NCBI GenBank assembly: GCA_037441125.1
Contig: JBBIST010000005.1
Coordinates: 17,035 to 81,034 of the forward strand
Direction: 5' to 3'
Source: JALHMQ01 sp037441125
Lineage (GTDB): Bacteria > Pseudomonadota > Gammaproteobacteria > Burkholderiales > Burkholderiaceae_F
Length of the DNA stretch: 64,000 nucleotides
Notes under the pieces: model-generated
The model's database searches: none
The model's input: the letters and a program-made list of their open reading frames with translations, nothing else
What the model was told of the DNA's origin: nothing
Program-made: the position numbers and the translations under genes
Shown here: piece after piece, positions 22,729 to 38,726 of the stretch
How the letters are laid out: each line of letters begins with the position of its first letter
Position numbering within the stretch: the first letter of the stretch is position 1

Positions 22729-24569
22729 GCGCCCGCGCGCACGCGATGCCGTTCGGCGCGACGCTCGTCGAAGGCGCCGTGCGCTTCCGGCTGTGGGCGC
22801 CGAGCGCGTCGCGCGTCGATCTGCTGCTGCTCGAACCCGCCGCAGCGCTGCCGATGCAGGCGCTGGCAGGCGGTTGGTACGAGGCGACCGCGGCGCAGGC
22901 CGATGCGCGCAGCCGCTACGCCTATCGCATCGACGGCCGTCTCGTCGTTCCCGATCCGGCGTCGCGCTGCAATCCGCAAGGCGTGCACGGGCCGAGTGTG
23001 GTCACCGATCCGCGCGGCTTCGACTGGACCGACGAACACTGGCGCGGCCGGCCGTGGCACGAGGCGGCGATCTACGAGCTGCACGTGGGAAGCTTCACGC
23101 CGCAGGGGACCTTCGCCGCGGCGATCGACCGGCTCGACGATCTCGCCGCGCTCGGCGTCTCCGCGCTCGAGCTGATGCCGGTGGCTGCGTTTCCCGGGGC
23201 GCGCAACTGGGGCTACGACGGCGTGTTGCCGTTCGCGGCGGCGGCGGCTTACGGCACGCCCGACGAGCTGAAGCGGCTGGTCGCCGCAGCGCACGCGCGC
23301 GGCCTGATGGTCCTGCTCGACGTCGTCTACAACCACTTCGGCCCCGACGGCAACTACCTGCACGCCTACGCGCAGCCGTTCTTCGATCGCCGGCGGCATA
23401 CGCCCTGGGGCGCGGCGATCGACTTCGGCGTCGACGCGGTGCGCGCGTTCTTCGTCCACAACGCGCTGTACTGGCTCGAGGAGTTCCACTTCGACGGCCT
23501 GCGGCTCGACGCCGTGCACGCGATCGAAGATGCGCGCCGCCCCGACATCGTCGAGGAGATCGCGCAGGCGATTCGTTCGGGCCCGGGGCGCGAGCGCCAC
23601 GTGCACCTGATCCTGGAAAACGACCGCAACCAGGCGAACTACCTTGAGCGCAGGGCGGACCGCGGGCCGCGTTGCGCGACCGCACAATGGAACGACGATC
23701 TGCACCACGCCGCGCATGTGCTCGCCACCGGCGAGAGCGACGGCTACTACGTCGACTACGCCGCAGATCCGCTCGCCGGCTTCGGCCGCGCGCTCGCCGA
23801 AGGCTTCATCTACCAGGGCGAGCCTTCGGCATTCCGCGGCGGCCGCCGGCGCGGCGAGCCGAGCGCGCACCTGCCGCCGGCGGCGTTCGTGAACTTCCTG
23901 CAGACGCACGACCAGGTCGGCAACCGCGCCTTCGGCGAGCGCCTGGTCGCGCTGGCGAGCGCCGAGAAGTTGCGCGCGCTGGCGGCCTGCGTGCTGCTCG
24001 CGCCGGCGCCGCCGATGCTGTTCATGGGCGAGGAGTGGGGTGCCGGCTCACCGTTCCTGTTTTTCTGTGACTTCGCCGCCGAGTTGGCCGAGGCGGTGCG
24101 CAACGGCCGCCGTGCCGAGTTCAGCGGCAACGCCGCGTTCGCCGATCCGGTCGCGCGCGAACGCATCCCCGATCCGAACGCCGCCGGCACCTTCGCCGCG
24201 AGCAAGCTCGACTGGTCCGAGCGCGAGCGCGCGCCGCATGCGCAGTGGCTCGCGTTTCATCGCCAGCTGCTCGAACTGCGCCGGCAGCGCATCGTTCCCT
24301 TGCTCGAGCGGGCGGGCGCGGGCCGCTACGACATCGCCGCCCCGGGTCTGCTGCACGTGGTCTGGCCGGCCGGCGGCGCGCGCTTGCATCTGCACGCGTA
24401 CCTGCCGGCGTCGCAGCAGGCGCCGGCCGCCGTCGCACCGGCGCAGGGCGAAGTGATCTACACCTCGGCGCCCGAGGCGAGCCAGCTCGCGCCTTGGACC
24501 GTGCGCTGGTCGCTCACCCCCGACCCGACTGCCGCTGAGGCGGGCGAGGGGAGAGACGTTCATGTCTGA
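22725..24569 (+). CDS. treZ: Malto-oligosyltrehalose trehalohydrolase TreZ
   Basis: A 614-residue GH13 enzyme that cleaves trehalose from the end of maltooligosyl-trehalose made by TreY. An N-terminal CBM48-like domain (VRFRLWAPSASRVDLLLLE) is followed by the barrel with GYDGVLPFAAAAAYG, VVYNHFGPDGNYLHAY, nucleophile D262 in FDGLRLDAVHAIEDA, acid E298 in LILENDRNQANY, and FLQTHDQVGNRAFGERL, all diagnostic for TreZ. The ATG overlaps the glgX stop by four bases, and its own stop overlaps the malQ-treY start by eight bases. Length fits the family (about 580-620). The start was chosen by coupling; longer upstream codons lie within glgX. Confidence 0.95.
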
Positions 24570-27500
24570 AGGGCTCTTGCAGCTTGCCGACGACTGCGGC
24601 ATCCAGCTCGCCTACGACGACATCCGCGGCGTGACGCGGCAGGCATCGATGCCGGCGCTGGCGGCGCTGCTCGCCGCGCTCGGTGTCGACAGCAGCGACG
24701 CGACGACGGCGCTGGCGGCGCGGCGGCGCGCGGCCTGGAGCCGGACCCTGGAGCCGGTGATCGTCGTGCCCGCGAACCGCGCCGCGTTTACGCTGCGCGT
24801 CAACGTGCGCGAGCGCGACGAGCGAACGCCGATTGCCTGGCGCCTGCGGCTGGAAGACGGTGCCTCGCGCGAGGACGCGTTGACGCCGGCCGACTGGCCG
24901 CTGGTCGAGCGAGAAACGGTCGACGGCGAAGCGTACGTCGCGCGCGCGGTGTCGATCGAAGGCGTGCCGCCGGTCGGCTATCACCGGCTCGAAGTGCTCG
25001 ACGCGCGCGGCGGCAGCGCCGCGGCCGCCTTGTGGGTCGCTCCCGAGCGCTGCTATCTGCCGCCGGCGATCGAGTCCGGCCGCCGCATCTGGGGACCGGC
25101 GATCCAGCTCTACGCGCTGCGCTCGCAACGCAACTGGGGCATCGGTGACTTCACCGACCTGGCGAACCTGGTCGATCTCGCCGCGCGCCACGGCGCCGAT
25201 GTCGTCGGACTGAACCCGCTGCACGCGCTGTTTGCGCACGACCCGCGCCACTGCAGCCCGTACAGCCCGTCGAGCCGGCTGTTTTTCAACGCGCTTTATC
25301 TCGACGTCGAAGCGGTGCCCGAGTTCGCTTCGTCCGAGGCGGCGCGAGCGCGCGTGGCCGCGGCCGACTTCCAGGCGCAACTGGCGCGACTGCGCGCCGC
25401 CGAATTGGTCGATTACGAGGGCGTTCGGGCGGCCAAGTTCGAGATCCTCGAATTGCTGGCGCGCGCAGTGCGCGACGAACGCGCGCAGGCGTTCGAGCGC
25501 TTCAAGCGCGGCGGCGGCGAAGACTTGCGCCGCAATGCGCTGTTCGAAGCGTTGCAGGAGCATCTGTACGCGCGCGATCGCGCGTGCTGGGGTTGGCCGG
25601 CGTGGCCGGCCGAGTATCGCGATCCGGATTCGCCCGCGGTCGCCGCCTTCGCCGCCGCCCACGCCGCGCGCATCGACTTCTACGCCTATCTGCAATGGCT
25701 CGCCGGCGAGCAACTGGCCGCGGCGGCGGCGCGCGCCGCCGACATGGCGGTGGGCCTGTACGCGGATCTGGCGGTGTCGGTCGATGCCGGCGGTGCCGAG
25801 TGCTGGGCGCAGCAGCGGCTGTACGCGAACCGCGTGCGTATCGGCGCGCCTCCCGACGACTTCAACCCGGCGGGACAGGACTGGGGTCTGCCGCCGTGGC
25901 AGCCCGAGGCTTTGCGCGCCGCCGCGCATGCGCCTTTGGTCGCGGTCCTGCGCGCGAACATGCGGCACGCGGGCGCGCTGCGCATCGACCACGTGATGGC
26001 GCTGATGCGGCTCTATCTGATCGCGCCGGAGAGCGATGCGGCGCAGGGCGCCTACGTGCACTACGCGTTCGAAGAGCTGCTCGCGGCGGTGGCGATCGAA
26101 AGCCATCGCCACCGCTGCCTGGTGATCGGCGAAGACCTCGGCACCGTGCCCGATGCGATCCGCGCCGCGCTCGCCGCCGCCGGCGTGCTGTCGTACCGGC
26201 TGCTGTACTTCGAGCGCGAGGCCGACGGCGGCTTTCGCGCGCCGGCGGACTTTCCGGCGCTCGCGCTCGTGGCCGCCTCGACCCACGATCTGCCGACACT
26301 GGTGGGCTGGTGGGAGGAGCGCGATCTGGCGCTGCGCGAGTCGTTGTTCGCGGGCGCCGCACCGGCGGCGGCGCAGCGCACGCAACGCGCGCGCGACCGC
26401 TCGGCGCTGCTCGACCTGCTCGTACGCGAACGGCTGTGGCCGGCCGCAGCCGAGCCGCCGCCGCTGCTGAACGAGCGCCTGAGCGGCGCGATCCACGCGC
26501 ATGTCGCGCGAACGAACGCGGCGATCGCGGTCGTGCAGCCGGAAGACATCTTCGGCGCGCGCGAGCAGGTCAATCTGCCCGGCACGACGAACGAGCATCC
26601 GAACTGGCGGCGCAAGCTCGAGGTAGCACTCGAACGCTGGGGCGAGGATGCGCGCTTCGTCGACTGCGCCGCGGCCTTCGCCGCCGCACGGCCGCGCACG
26701 ATCGCACCGGCCGAGCCGCCGCCGACGGTGGTTCCGCGCGCCACCTATCGGCTGCAACTGAACCGCGACTTCACGTTCGCGCAGGCCACCGCCGTCGTGC
26801 CGTATCTGGCCGAACTGGGGATCTCGCACGCCTACTGCTCGCCGTACCTGCGCGCGCGCGCCGGCAGCCGTCACGGCTACGACATCGTCGATCACCGGCA
26901 GCTCAGTCCCGAGATTGGCACCTCGGCCGACTTCGAAGCCTTCGTCGCCGCGCTGCGCGCGCACGGCATGGGGCAGATCGCCGACGTCGTGCCCAATCAC
27001 ATGGGCGTGCTGCGCGCCGACAACGCCTGGTGGCTCGATGTGCTGGAAAACGGCCCGGCCTCCGAATACGCGCGCTTCTTCGACATCGACTGGACGCCGA
27101 TCGACCCGGAGCTGCACGGCAAGGTGCTGCTGCCGGTGCTCGGCGACCACTACGGCCGCGTGCTCGAGCGCGACGAGCTGTGGCTGGTGTTCGACGCCGA
27201 CGCCGGCGGCTTCGCCGTGCTGTACTTCGAACACCGCTTTCCGCTCGACCCGCGCACCACGGCACCGCTGCTCGCGCACGCCGCCGCGCATTCGCTCGCC
27301 GGCCCTGCCGCGCGCGCCGCACTCGCCGATCTGGCGCAGGCCTTGGCCGCGCTCGCGCCGCGCGACGGCGAAGACGCGGCCGCGGCGGCGCGGCGCAGCG
27401 ATGCGCCACGCCTGCGGCGCCGGCTCGCGCAACTGGTGGTCAGACATCGCTGGCTGCGGCAAGCGCTTGAGGCGGCGTGCCGCGCGCACGGCCGCGGCGC

Positions 27501-29580
27501 AGCGCTGCACGCGCTGCTCGAAGCGCAGGCTTACCGGCTGGCGTCGTGGCGCGTCGCCGGCGACGAGATCAACTACCGGCGTTTCTTCGACATCAACGAC
27601 CTGGCGGCGCTGCGCATGGAAGACGAAGCCGTCTTCGAGGCCACGCACGCGAGACTGCTGCAATGGACGGCGACGCAGGCGATCGACGGGCTGCGAATCG
27701 ACCATCCCGACGGCCTGCTCGACCCGCAGCAGTACTTCGATCGCCTGCAGCGCGGCCATCTGCGCGCAGCCGGTGTCGCGCCCGAGCGCATCGACGCGCA
27801 GCTCGGCGCCGAGCCCAAGCCGCTGTACGTGGTGGTCGAGAAGATCCTCGCTGCGCACGAGGACCTGCGGCGCGACTGGGCCGTTTACGGCACGACCGGC
27901 TATCGCTTCGCCACCGTGGTCAACGGGCTGCTGATCGCCGGCGCCAACCGCCAGCGCGTCGATCGCGCCTGGCGCGCGTTCGTCGGCGGCGAGGCCGGCG
28001 AGTGGGATGACATCGCCTACGCCGGCCGGCGCGAGGTGATGGCCGGCGCGCTGGCCGGCGAGCTGACCGTGCTGACGAACCGGCTGCTGCGGCTCGCGCG
28101 CTCCGATCCGCGCACGCGCGACTTGACGCAATCGGCGCTGCGCGAGGCGCTGGCCGCGGTGGCCGCCTCGTTTCCCGTCTACCGCACGTACATCGGCGAC
28201 GAACCGGCCGCCGGCGATCGCCGCTACATCGACTGGGCCGTCGGGCGCGCGCGCGCGCGCAGCCGCGCCGCCGACCCGGCGATCTTCGACTTCGTGCACG
28301 CGGCGCTGCTCGGCCGCGCCGCCAACGGTCGCGCCGCCGAAGCGCTCGCGTTCGCGCGCCGCTTCCAGCAGTTCACCGCGCCGGTGGCGGCGAAGGGACT
28401 CGAGGACACGGCGCTGTATCGCTTCAACCGGCTGCTGGCGCTCAACGACGTAGGCGCCGATCCGCAGGACTTCGGCATCCGTGTGGCCGCCTGGCACGCC
28501 GCCAGTCGCGACCGCCGCAGCCGCTGGGCGCAGACGATGCTGGCGACCAGCACGCACGACTCGAAGCGCTCGGAGGACGTGCGCAACCGGCTCGCCGTGA
28601 TCTCGGAGCTGCCGGCGGCGTGGCGGCTCGCGGTGCGGCGCGCGAGCCGACTGAACCGCCGGCACCGGCGCACGATCGACGGCGAGCGCGCGCCTTCGCG
28701 CAACGACGAGTACGCGCTGTACCAGCTCCTGGCCGGGACGCTGCCGTCGGCCGAACTGGACGAAGAATCGCTCGCGGCCTGGCGCGAGCGCGTGTCGGCG
28801 GCGTGGTTGAAGAGCGCGCGCGAAGCGAAGCTGCGCACGAGCTGGATCAACCCGAATCCCGAGTACGAAGACGCGCTCAAGGGTTTCGTCGCCGGCGCGC
28901 TGGCGCGCGCGCATGGCGACCTGTTTCTCGACGATCTGCGCGCGACGGTCGCACCGCTCGCCTGGTTCGGACAGTTGAACAGCGTGACCATGGCGCTTTT
29001 GAAGTTCGCTTCGCCCGGCGTGCCCGACATCTACCAGGGCAACGAGACGATCACGCTGCGGCTGGTCGATCCCGACAACCGCGTTGCGGTGGACTTCGCT
29101 GCCTTGCGCGCCGCACTGGCGGACCTGCAGGCGTTGGCGGCGCGCCTGAACGACGGCGCGCAGCCTTTGCATGAGCTGTTCGCCAACGGCTTGGCCAAGC
29201 TCTGGGTCACCTGGCGTTGCCTGAGCTTGCGGCGCGAGCGACCGGCGCTGTTCGAACAGGGCGAGTACCTGCCGCTGGAAGCGACCGGCGCCAAGGCGGA
29301 GCACGTCGTCGCCTTCGCGCGCCGGCTCGGCGACGAGGTCGCGATCGTGATCGCGGGCCGCCTGTTCGCGGGACTCGGCGCTGCCATCGGCGAACTGCCG
29401 CTCGGCGCAGAGGTTTGGGGCGACACCGCGGTCGATCTGTCGCCACTCGGCGCGCCGCGCACGATCAGCGATCGGCTGAGCGCAGCGACGCGCGAAGTCG
29501 GCGCCACGATGCCGCTCGCCGCTGCGTGGAACGGCTTCCCCGGCGCGTTATGGGTGACGCCGCGGGCGGAACTTCGCTAG
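24562..29580 (+). CDS. treY: Fused 4-alpha-glucanotransferase (MalQ) and malto-oligosyltrehalose synthase (TreY)
   Basis: A 1672-residue bifunctional enzyme. Residues 1 to about 715 are a GH77 amylomaltase: MalQ-type N-terminal domain, GPAIQLYALRSQRNWGIGDF, D476 in ALRIDHVMALMRLY, E524 in VIGEDLGTVP and D576 in ASTHDLPTLVGWW. From about residue 723 a complete TreY begins (ATYRLQLNRDFTFAQATAVV, GYDIVDHRQLSPEIG, VPNHMGVL), with GLRIDHPDGLLDP carrying nucleophile D1047 and later TSTHDSKRSEDVRNRLAV. There is no stop between them and the frame is continuous, so this is a real fusion of about the summed usual lengths. MalQ would rearrange maltodextrins to lengths TreY can use. TreY isomerises the reducing end to trehalose, and TreZ, encoded immediately upstream with an 8-base overlap, releases it. 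Confidence 0.93.
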   Translation: MSEGLLQLADDCGIQLAYDDIRGVTRQASMPALAALLAALGVDSSDATTALAARRRAAWSRTLEPVIVVPANRAAFTLRVNVRERDERTPIAWRLRLEDGASREDALTPADWPLVERETVDGEAYVARAVSIEGVPPVGYHRLEVLDARGGSAAAALWVAPERCYLPPAIESGRRIWGPAIQLYALRSQRNWGIGDFTDLANLVDLAARHGADVVGLNPLHALFAHDPRHCSPYSPSSRLFFNALYLDVEAVPEFASSEAARARVAAADFQAQLARLRAAELVDYEGVRAAKFEILELLARAVRDERAQAFERFKRGGGEDLRRNALFEALQEHLYARDRACWGWPAWPAEYRDPDSPAVAAFAAAHAARIDFYAYLQWLAGEQLAAAAARAADMAVGLYADLAVSVDAGGAECWAQQRLYANRVRIGAPPDDFNPAGQDWGLPPWQPEALRAAAHAPLVAVLRANMRHAGALRIDHVMALMRLYLIAPESDAAQGAYVHYAFEELLAAVAIESHRHRCLVIGEDLGTVPDAIRAALAAAGVLSYRLLYFEREADGGFRAPADFPALALVAASTHDLPTLVGWWEERDLALRESLFAGAAPAAAQRTQRARDRSALLDLLVRERLWPAAAEPPPLLNERLSGAIHAHVARTNAAIAVVQPEDIFGAREQVNLPGTTNEHPNWRRKLEVALERWGEDARFVDCAAAFAAARPRTIAPAEPPPTVVPRATYRLQLNRDFTFAQATAVVPYLAELGISHAYCSPYLRARAGSRHGYDIVDHRQLSPEIGTSADFEAFVAALRAHGMGQIADVVPNHMGVLRADNAWWLDVLENGPASEYARFFDIDWTPIDPELHGKVLLPVLGDHYGRVLERDELWLVFDADAGGFAVLYFEHRFPLDPRTTAPLLAHAAAHSLAGPAARAALADLAQALAALAPRDGEDAAAAARRSDAPRLRRRLAQLVVRHRWLRQALEAACRAHGRGAALHALLEAQAYRLASWRVAGDEINYRRFFDINDLAALRMEDEAVFEATHARLLQWTATQAIDGLRIDHPDGLLDPQQYFDRLQRGHLRAAGVAPERIDAQLGAEPKPLYVVVEKILAAHEDLRRDWAVYGTTGYRFATVVNGLLIAGANRQRVDRAWRAFVGGEAGEWDDIAYAGRREVMAGALAGELTVLTNRLLRLARSDPRTRDLTQSALREALAAVAASFPVYRTYIGDEPAAGDRRYIDWAVGRARARSRAADPAIFDFVHAALLGRAANGRAAEALAFARRFQQFTAPVAAKGLEDTALYRFNRLLALNDVGADPQDFGIRVAAWHAASRDRRSRWAQTMLATSTHDSKRSEDVRNRLAVISELPAAWRLAVRRASRLNRRHRRTIDGERAPSRNDEYALYQLLAGTLPSAELDEESLAAWRERVSAAWLKSAREAKLRTSWINPNPEYEDALKGFVAGALARAHGDLFLDDLRATVAPLAWFGQLNSVTMALLKFASPGVPDIYQGNETITLRLVDPDNRVAVDFAALRAALADLQALAARLNDGAQPLHELFANGLAKLWVTWRCLSLRRERPALFEQGEYLPLEATGAKAEHVVAFARRLGDEVAIVIAGRLFAGLGAAIGELPLGAEVWGDTAVDLSPLGAPRTISDRLSAATREVGATMPLAAAWNGFPGALWVTPRAELR

Positions 29581-29709
29581 GCTTGCCGGCACCCAAGAGG
29601 ATGAAGCCGAGCCGGTTGTGTACTTTTCAACGGCGCGCTCGAGTCGACCAAGGTGCGGTCGTCGCCGCTGTCGCCGCAACGGCCGCTGCGCCGCGCTTGT
29701 GAGGCAGGC

Positions 29710-31633
<1,924 letters not shown>

Positions 31634-31641
<8 letters not shown>

Positions 31642-33670
31642 CGCGGTCGCCGAGGCGGTCCGGCCGATCGACCAGCGCGACGGCCGCATCCGCGCGGTGG
31701 TCGAAAACGTGACGCCGCAGATCGACGACGGCCGCTTCGCGGTCAAGCGCACGGTCGGCGACGCCTTCGTCGTCGAAGCCGACTGTTTCGCCGACGGCCA
31801 CGACGCGATCGCCTGCGCGCTGCTGTGGCGGCGCGAAAGCGCAACGCAATGGCAGGCGGAGCCGATGACGCACGTCGGCAACGATCGCTGGCGCGGCAGC
31901 TTCCACCTCGATTCGATCGGCCGCTATCGCTACACGGTGTGCGCGTGGGTCGATCACTTCCTATCGTGGCAGCACGATCTGGCACGCCGCACCGACCTCG
32001 AAGACACACGCATGGCGCTGCGCCTCGGCGCTCAGCTCGTCGCCGGCGCCGCCGGCCGAACGAACGATGCGGCCGAGCGCGACCGGCTGCAGCGCTGGGC
32101 CGACGAGCTTTCGCGCACGGCGGCGGCTGCGAACGAGGTCGAAACGCTCAAGCGCCTCGCGCTCGACCCGGCTCTGTCGGCGATGGCCGCGCGCCATCCG
32201 GACCTGCAATTCGCGTACTGGTATGCGCGCGAACTGCCGCTGGCGGTCGATCGCGAGCGCGCGCGCTTTTCCGCCTGGTACGAGATGTTTCCTCGTTCGG
32301 CCTCGGTCGAGCCCGGCCGCCATGGCACCTTTGCCGACTGCGAAAAGCTGCTGCCTTACGTGGCGGGCATGGGCTTCGACGTGCTGTATCTGCCGCCGAT
32401 CCATCCGATCGGCCAGCTTGCGCGCAAGGGCAAGAACAATGCGCTCGTGGCCGGACCGGACGATGTCGGCAGCCCGTGGGCGATCGGTGCTGCCGAGGGC
32501 GGGCACAGGGCCGTGCATCCGCAGCTCGGCACGCTCGAGGACTTTCGCCGGCTCGTCGTGCGTGCGCAAGAACACGGGCTGGAAATCGCGCTCGACATCG
32601 CCTTTCAATGCGCGCCCGACCATCCGTACGTGCGCGAGCGTCCCGAGTGGTTCCGGCGCCGCCCCGACGGCAGCGTGCAATACGCGGAGAACCCGCCGAA
32701 GAAGTACCAGGATATCTACCCGTTCGACTTCGAGAGCGCGCGCTGGCGCGAGCTGTGGCTGGAACTCGCGCAGGTGTTCGAGTTCTGGAGCGAGCAGGGC
32801 GTGAAGATCTTCCGCGTCGACAACCCGCACACCAAGGCGTTCGCGTTCTGGCAATGGGCGATCGACCGGCTGCAGGCGAAGCACCCGGACTTGATCTTCC
32901 TGTCCGAGGCGTTCACGCGGCCGAGGGTCATGCACCGGCTGGCCAAGCTCGGCTTCACGCAGAGCTACACCTACTTCGCCTGGCGCAACACCAAGCGCGA
33001 GCTGACCGAGTATTTCACCGAACTCGCGCGCGGTCCGGGGCGCGACTACTTCCGTCCGAACGTCTGGCCGAACACGCCCGACATCCTGACCGAGGCGCTG
33101 CAGTTCGGCACGCGCGCCACCTTCATGGCGCGCGTGGCGCTCGCCGCGACGCTGTCGGCCAGTTACGGCATCTACGGCCCGGCCTACGAGCTGATGGAAC
33201 AGGCGCCGCGCGAGCCGGGCTCGGAGGAATACCTCGACTCGGAGAAGTACCAGCTTCGGCACTGGGACCGCGAACAGCCGGATTCGCTGGCGCCGTTCAT
33301 CGGTGTGCTCAATCGCATCCGGCGCGCCAACCCGGCGCTGCAACGCGACGACTCGCTGCGCTTCCTGCCGATCGACAACGAGCAGATGATCGCCTATGCG
33401 AAGTCGACGCCGGATCTGTCGAACGTGATCGTGTGCGCGGTCAGTCTCGATCCGCATCACCGGCAGTCGGGCTGGCTCGCGCTCGATCTCGCCGCCTTCG
33501 GTCTGGCCGACGGCCAGCCCTACCAGATGCACGACCTCGTGAGCGGCGCGCGCTATCTTTGGCACGGCGCGCGCAACTTCGTCAGCCTCGATCCGCAGCG
33601 CTGCCCGGCGCACGTGTTCAGGCTGCAGCGGCGCGTGCACCGCGAGCAAGACTTCGACTACTTCATGTAA
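31634..33670 (+). CDS. glgE: Alpha-1,4-glucan:maltose-1-phosphate maltosyltransferase GlgE
   Basis: A 678-residue GH13_3 enzyme that adds maltosyl units from maltose 1-phosphate to alpha-glucan. Diagnostic features are the N-terminal beta domain, FSAWYEMFPRSASVEPGRHG, VLYLPPIHPIG, nucleophile D396 in KIFRVDNPHTKAFAFW, acid E425 in FLSEAFTRPRVMHRLAK and the final RLQRRVHREQDFDYFM typical of GlgE C-termini. It starts at a GTG inside the end of glgB and ends directly at the treS-maltokinase ATG, with no intergenic base. Its substrate is made by that fusion. Family length is about 660-700, so the gene is complete. Confidence 0.95.
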
Positions 33671-36958
<3,288 letters not shown>

Positions 36959-37027
36959 GGTCGGCGGCATGACGGCGCGAGCACCGATCGCCGATTGCGC
37001 TGCACGGATTGCGCCCGGGAGGCGGCA

Positions 37028-37726
37028 ATGGACTATTACGTCGACTTGATACTCGAGCCCATCCGGGCCTTGCTGGCTCAGGTTGGCGCCCATCTGCCGG
37101 GTGTGGCGGCGTCAATCGTGGTGCTGATCGTCGGCTGGCTGATCGCCAAAGCGCTGCGCTTCGCCGCGGTGCGCGGGCTGCGTGCAATCAACTTCAACGT
37201 GCTCACCGAGCGCGCCGGCATCGACGGCTTCCTGCAGCAGGGCGGCATCGAGCGCGACACGACCGCCTTCCTCGGCGCGCTCGCCTACTGGCTGGTGATC
37301 CTCAGCGCGCTGGTGATCGCCGCCAACGTGCTCGGGCTCGCCTTCGTCAGCGATCTGCTGGTGCGGGTGCTCCTGTTCGTGCCGCAGTTGCTTGTTGCCC
37401 TGCTGGTGATCGTGTTCGGCGCCTATTTCGCGCGCTTCGTTTCCGGTGCGGTGCAGAGCTATTGCCGCAGCGCCGAGATGCAGGACGCCGATCTGCTCGG
37501 CCGCATCGCGCAGTACGCGATCCTGGTGCTCGTGATTCTGATCGCGCTCGAGCAGCTCGGCATCGCCGGCGAGATCGTTCGCTACACCTTCCTGATCCTG
37601 TTCGCCGGGATCGTGCTGGCCTTGGCGATCGCCTTCGGCCTCGGCGGCCGCAGATGGGCGGCCGAGCTGCTGCAGCGCTGGTGGCCGACGCACGGGCGCA
37701 GCGACGACGACCCGCCGCCGCGCTAA
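37028..37726 (+). CDS. Small MscS-related membrane protein with conserved TM-helix repeats
   Basis: A 232-residue polytopic protein with about five hydrophobic helices (VAASIVVLIVGWLIAKALRF, AYWLVILSALVIAANVLGLA, VLLFVPQLLVALLVIVFGAY, YAILVLVILIALEQLG and FLILFAGIVLALAIAFGLGG). The Gly-rich last helix and the repeated pattern match the TM-helix family (PF05552) found near MscS channels. The MscS beta domain is absent, so it may not itself be a gated channel. It lies 69 bases after the treS fusion on the same strand, probably the last gene of the island's plus-strand transcription unit. The start at 37028 is preferred over an earlier in-frame ATG because the upstream codons (CTDCAREAA) look like leader sequence. 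Confidence 0.78.
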   Translation: MDYYVDLILEPIRALLAQVGAHLPGVAASIVVLIVGWLIAKALRFAAVRGLRAINFNVLTERAGIDGFLQQGGIERDTTAFLGALAYWLVILSALVIAANVLGLAFVSDLLVRVLLFVPQLLVALLVIVFGAYFARFVSGAVQSYCRSAEMQDADLLGRIAQYAILVLVILIALEQLGIAGEIVRYTFLILFAGIVLALAIAFGLGGRRWAAELLQRWWPTHGRSDDDPPPR

Positions 37727-37792
37727 CGGACATGGCGTCTGCCTTCCACCCCGAAGCATGAAAGCCGCCATGTCCGTTTCCCTCACCCCCGG

Positions 37793-37846
37793 CCCCTCTC
37801 CCACTGATGCGGGAGAGGGGAGGTTCGAGAGTCGCTGCGCGACTTT
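37793..37846 (+). terminator. Two hairpins between convergent genes
   Basis: A perfect 10-base stem cccctctccc (37793-37802) and gggagagggg (37811-37820) with an 8-base loop, then a second hairpin agtcgc (37830-37835) and gcgact (37839-37844) followed by a short T run. The first, with its preceding ctcacccccggc, matches a dispersed stem-loop repeat seen in many proteobacterial genomes. Together they probably end transcription from both sides. Confidence 0.55.
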
Positions 37847-37850
37847 CACG

Positions 37851-38726
37851 TTAACGCGAGTCGCTCGCTGCGGCTGCGGTCGGCTGGCCGAAGTAGATCG
37901 TCCGGTGCGGAAACGGAATCTCGATGCCGGCGGCGTCGAACGCTTCTTTCGTTCGCCGCAGGAACTCGCGCCGCACGTTCCACTGCTCGAGCGGCAGCAC
38001 CTTGATGCGGCAGCGGATCACGACCGCCGAGTCGGCCAGGCTGTCGACCCCGGCGATCTGCAGATCCTCGAGGATGCGCGGCGCGAATTCGGGGTCGGCG
38101 CGCAGCTCGGCGGCGACGCGGCGCAGCGCCTCGAACGCCGTGCCGATGTTGGAGCGGTAGGAAATGCCGATGTCGATGACCGCGAACGCGAACTCGGTCG
38201 ACATGTTGGTCACCGTCGTGATCAGACCGTTGGCGACGTAGTGCACGGAGCCGTCGTAGCCGCGCAGCTTCACGCGGCGCAGGGACACTTCCTCGACCAG
38301 GCCGCTCTTGCCGGCGATCTCGACCACGTCGCCGACGCGAATCTGGTTCTCGACCAGCAGGAAAAAGCCCGCGAAGTAGTCCTTGATCAGGCTTTGCGCG
38401 CCGAAGCCGACCGCGAGTCCGACGACGCCGGCGGCGCCCAGGATCGGCGCGATCGACACGCCCAGCTCGTTGAGCACCAGCATCGCGCTGATCAGCCCGA
38501 TCACGATCGACGCGGTATAGCGCAGCGCGCGGCCGACGGTTTCGATCCGCTTCGAGCTCTCGCCGTTGGCGGCGCGTGCGGCGGCCACACCGAGCAGGCG
38601 GCCGAGCAGGCGCGCGATCAGCGCGTGCACGACCCACGCGCCGGCGAGGATCGCCAACACTCGCAGTCCGCCCCTGAACTGCGGCCACCACGGCAGCAGC
38701 CAATCTAGACTCGCCCAGTCGATCAT
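37851..38726 (-). CDS. MscS-type small-conductance mechanosensitive channel
   Basis: A 291-residue channel relieving turgor on osmotic downshock. It has an N-terminal pair of membrane helices, the pore helix region APILGAAGVVGLAVGFGAQS followed by LIKDYFAGFFLLVENQI, the beta domain (RVGDVVEIAGKSGLVEEVSL and VHYVANGLITTVTNMSTEF) and the alpha/beta C-terminal domain ending at the seven-fold barrel region. Length is close to E. coli MscS (286). Its ATG overlaps the otsB stop by four bases (ATGA), so channel synthesis is coupled to trehalose synthesis genes. The short tail after IYFGQPTAA is ordinary. Confidence 0.92.
   Translation of the reverse strand: MIDWASLDWLLPWWPQFRGGLRVLAILAGAWVVHALIARLLGRLLGVAAARAANGESSKRIETVGRALRYTASIVIGLISAMLVLNELGVSIAPILGAAGVVGLAVGFGAQSLIKDYFAGFFLLVENQIRVGDVVEIAGKSGLVEEVSLRRVKLRGYDGSVHYVANGLITTVTNMSTEFAFAVIDIGISYRSNIGTAFEALRRVAAELRADPEFAPRILEDLQIAGVDSLADSAVVIRCRIKVLPLEQWNVRREFLRRTKEAFDAAGIEIPFPHRTIYFGQPTAAAASDSR

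Noticed and set aside
24514..29304. A minus-strand frame open for about 1600 codons opposite malQ-treY
   Set aside because: It is rich in Arg, Gln, His and Val with no domain, and the plus strand has two clear enzymes. In very GC-rich DNA the antisense frame rarely meets stops.
37758..38708. A plus-strand frame of about 316 codons opposite the MscS channel gene
   Set aside because: His/Gln/Arg-rich shadow; the minus strand encodes a clear MscS.
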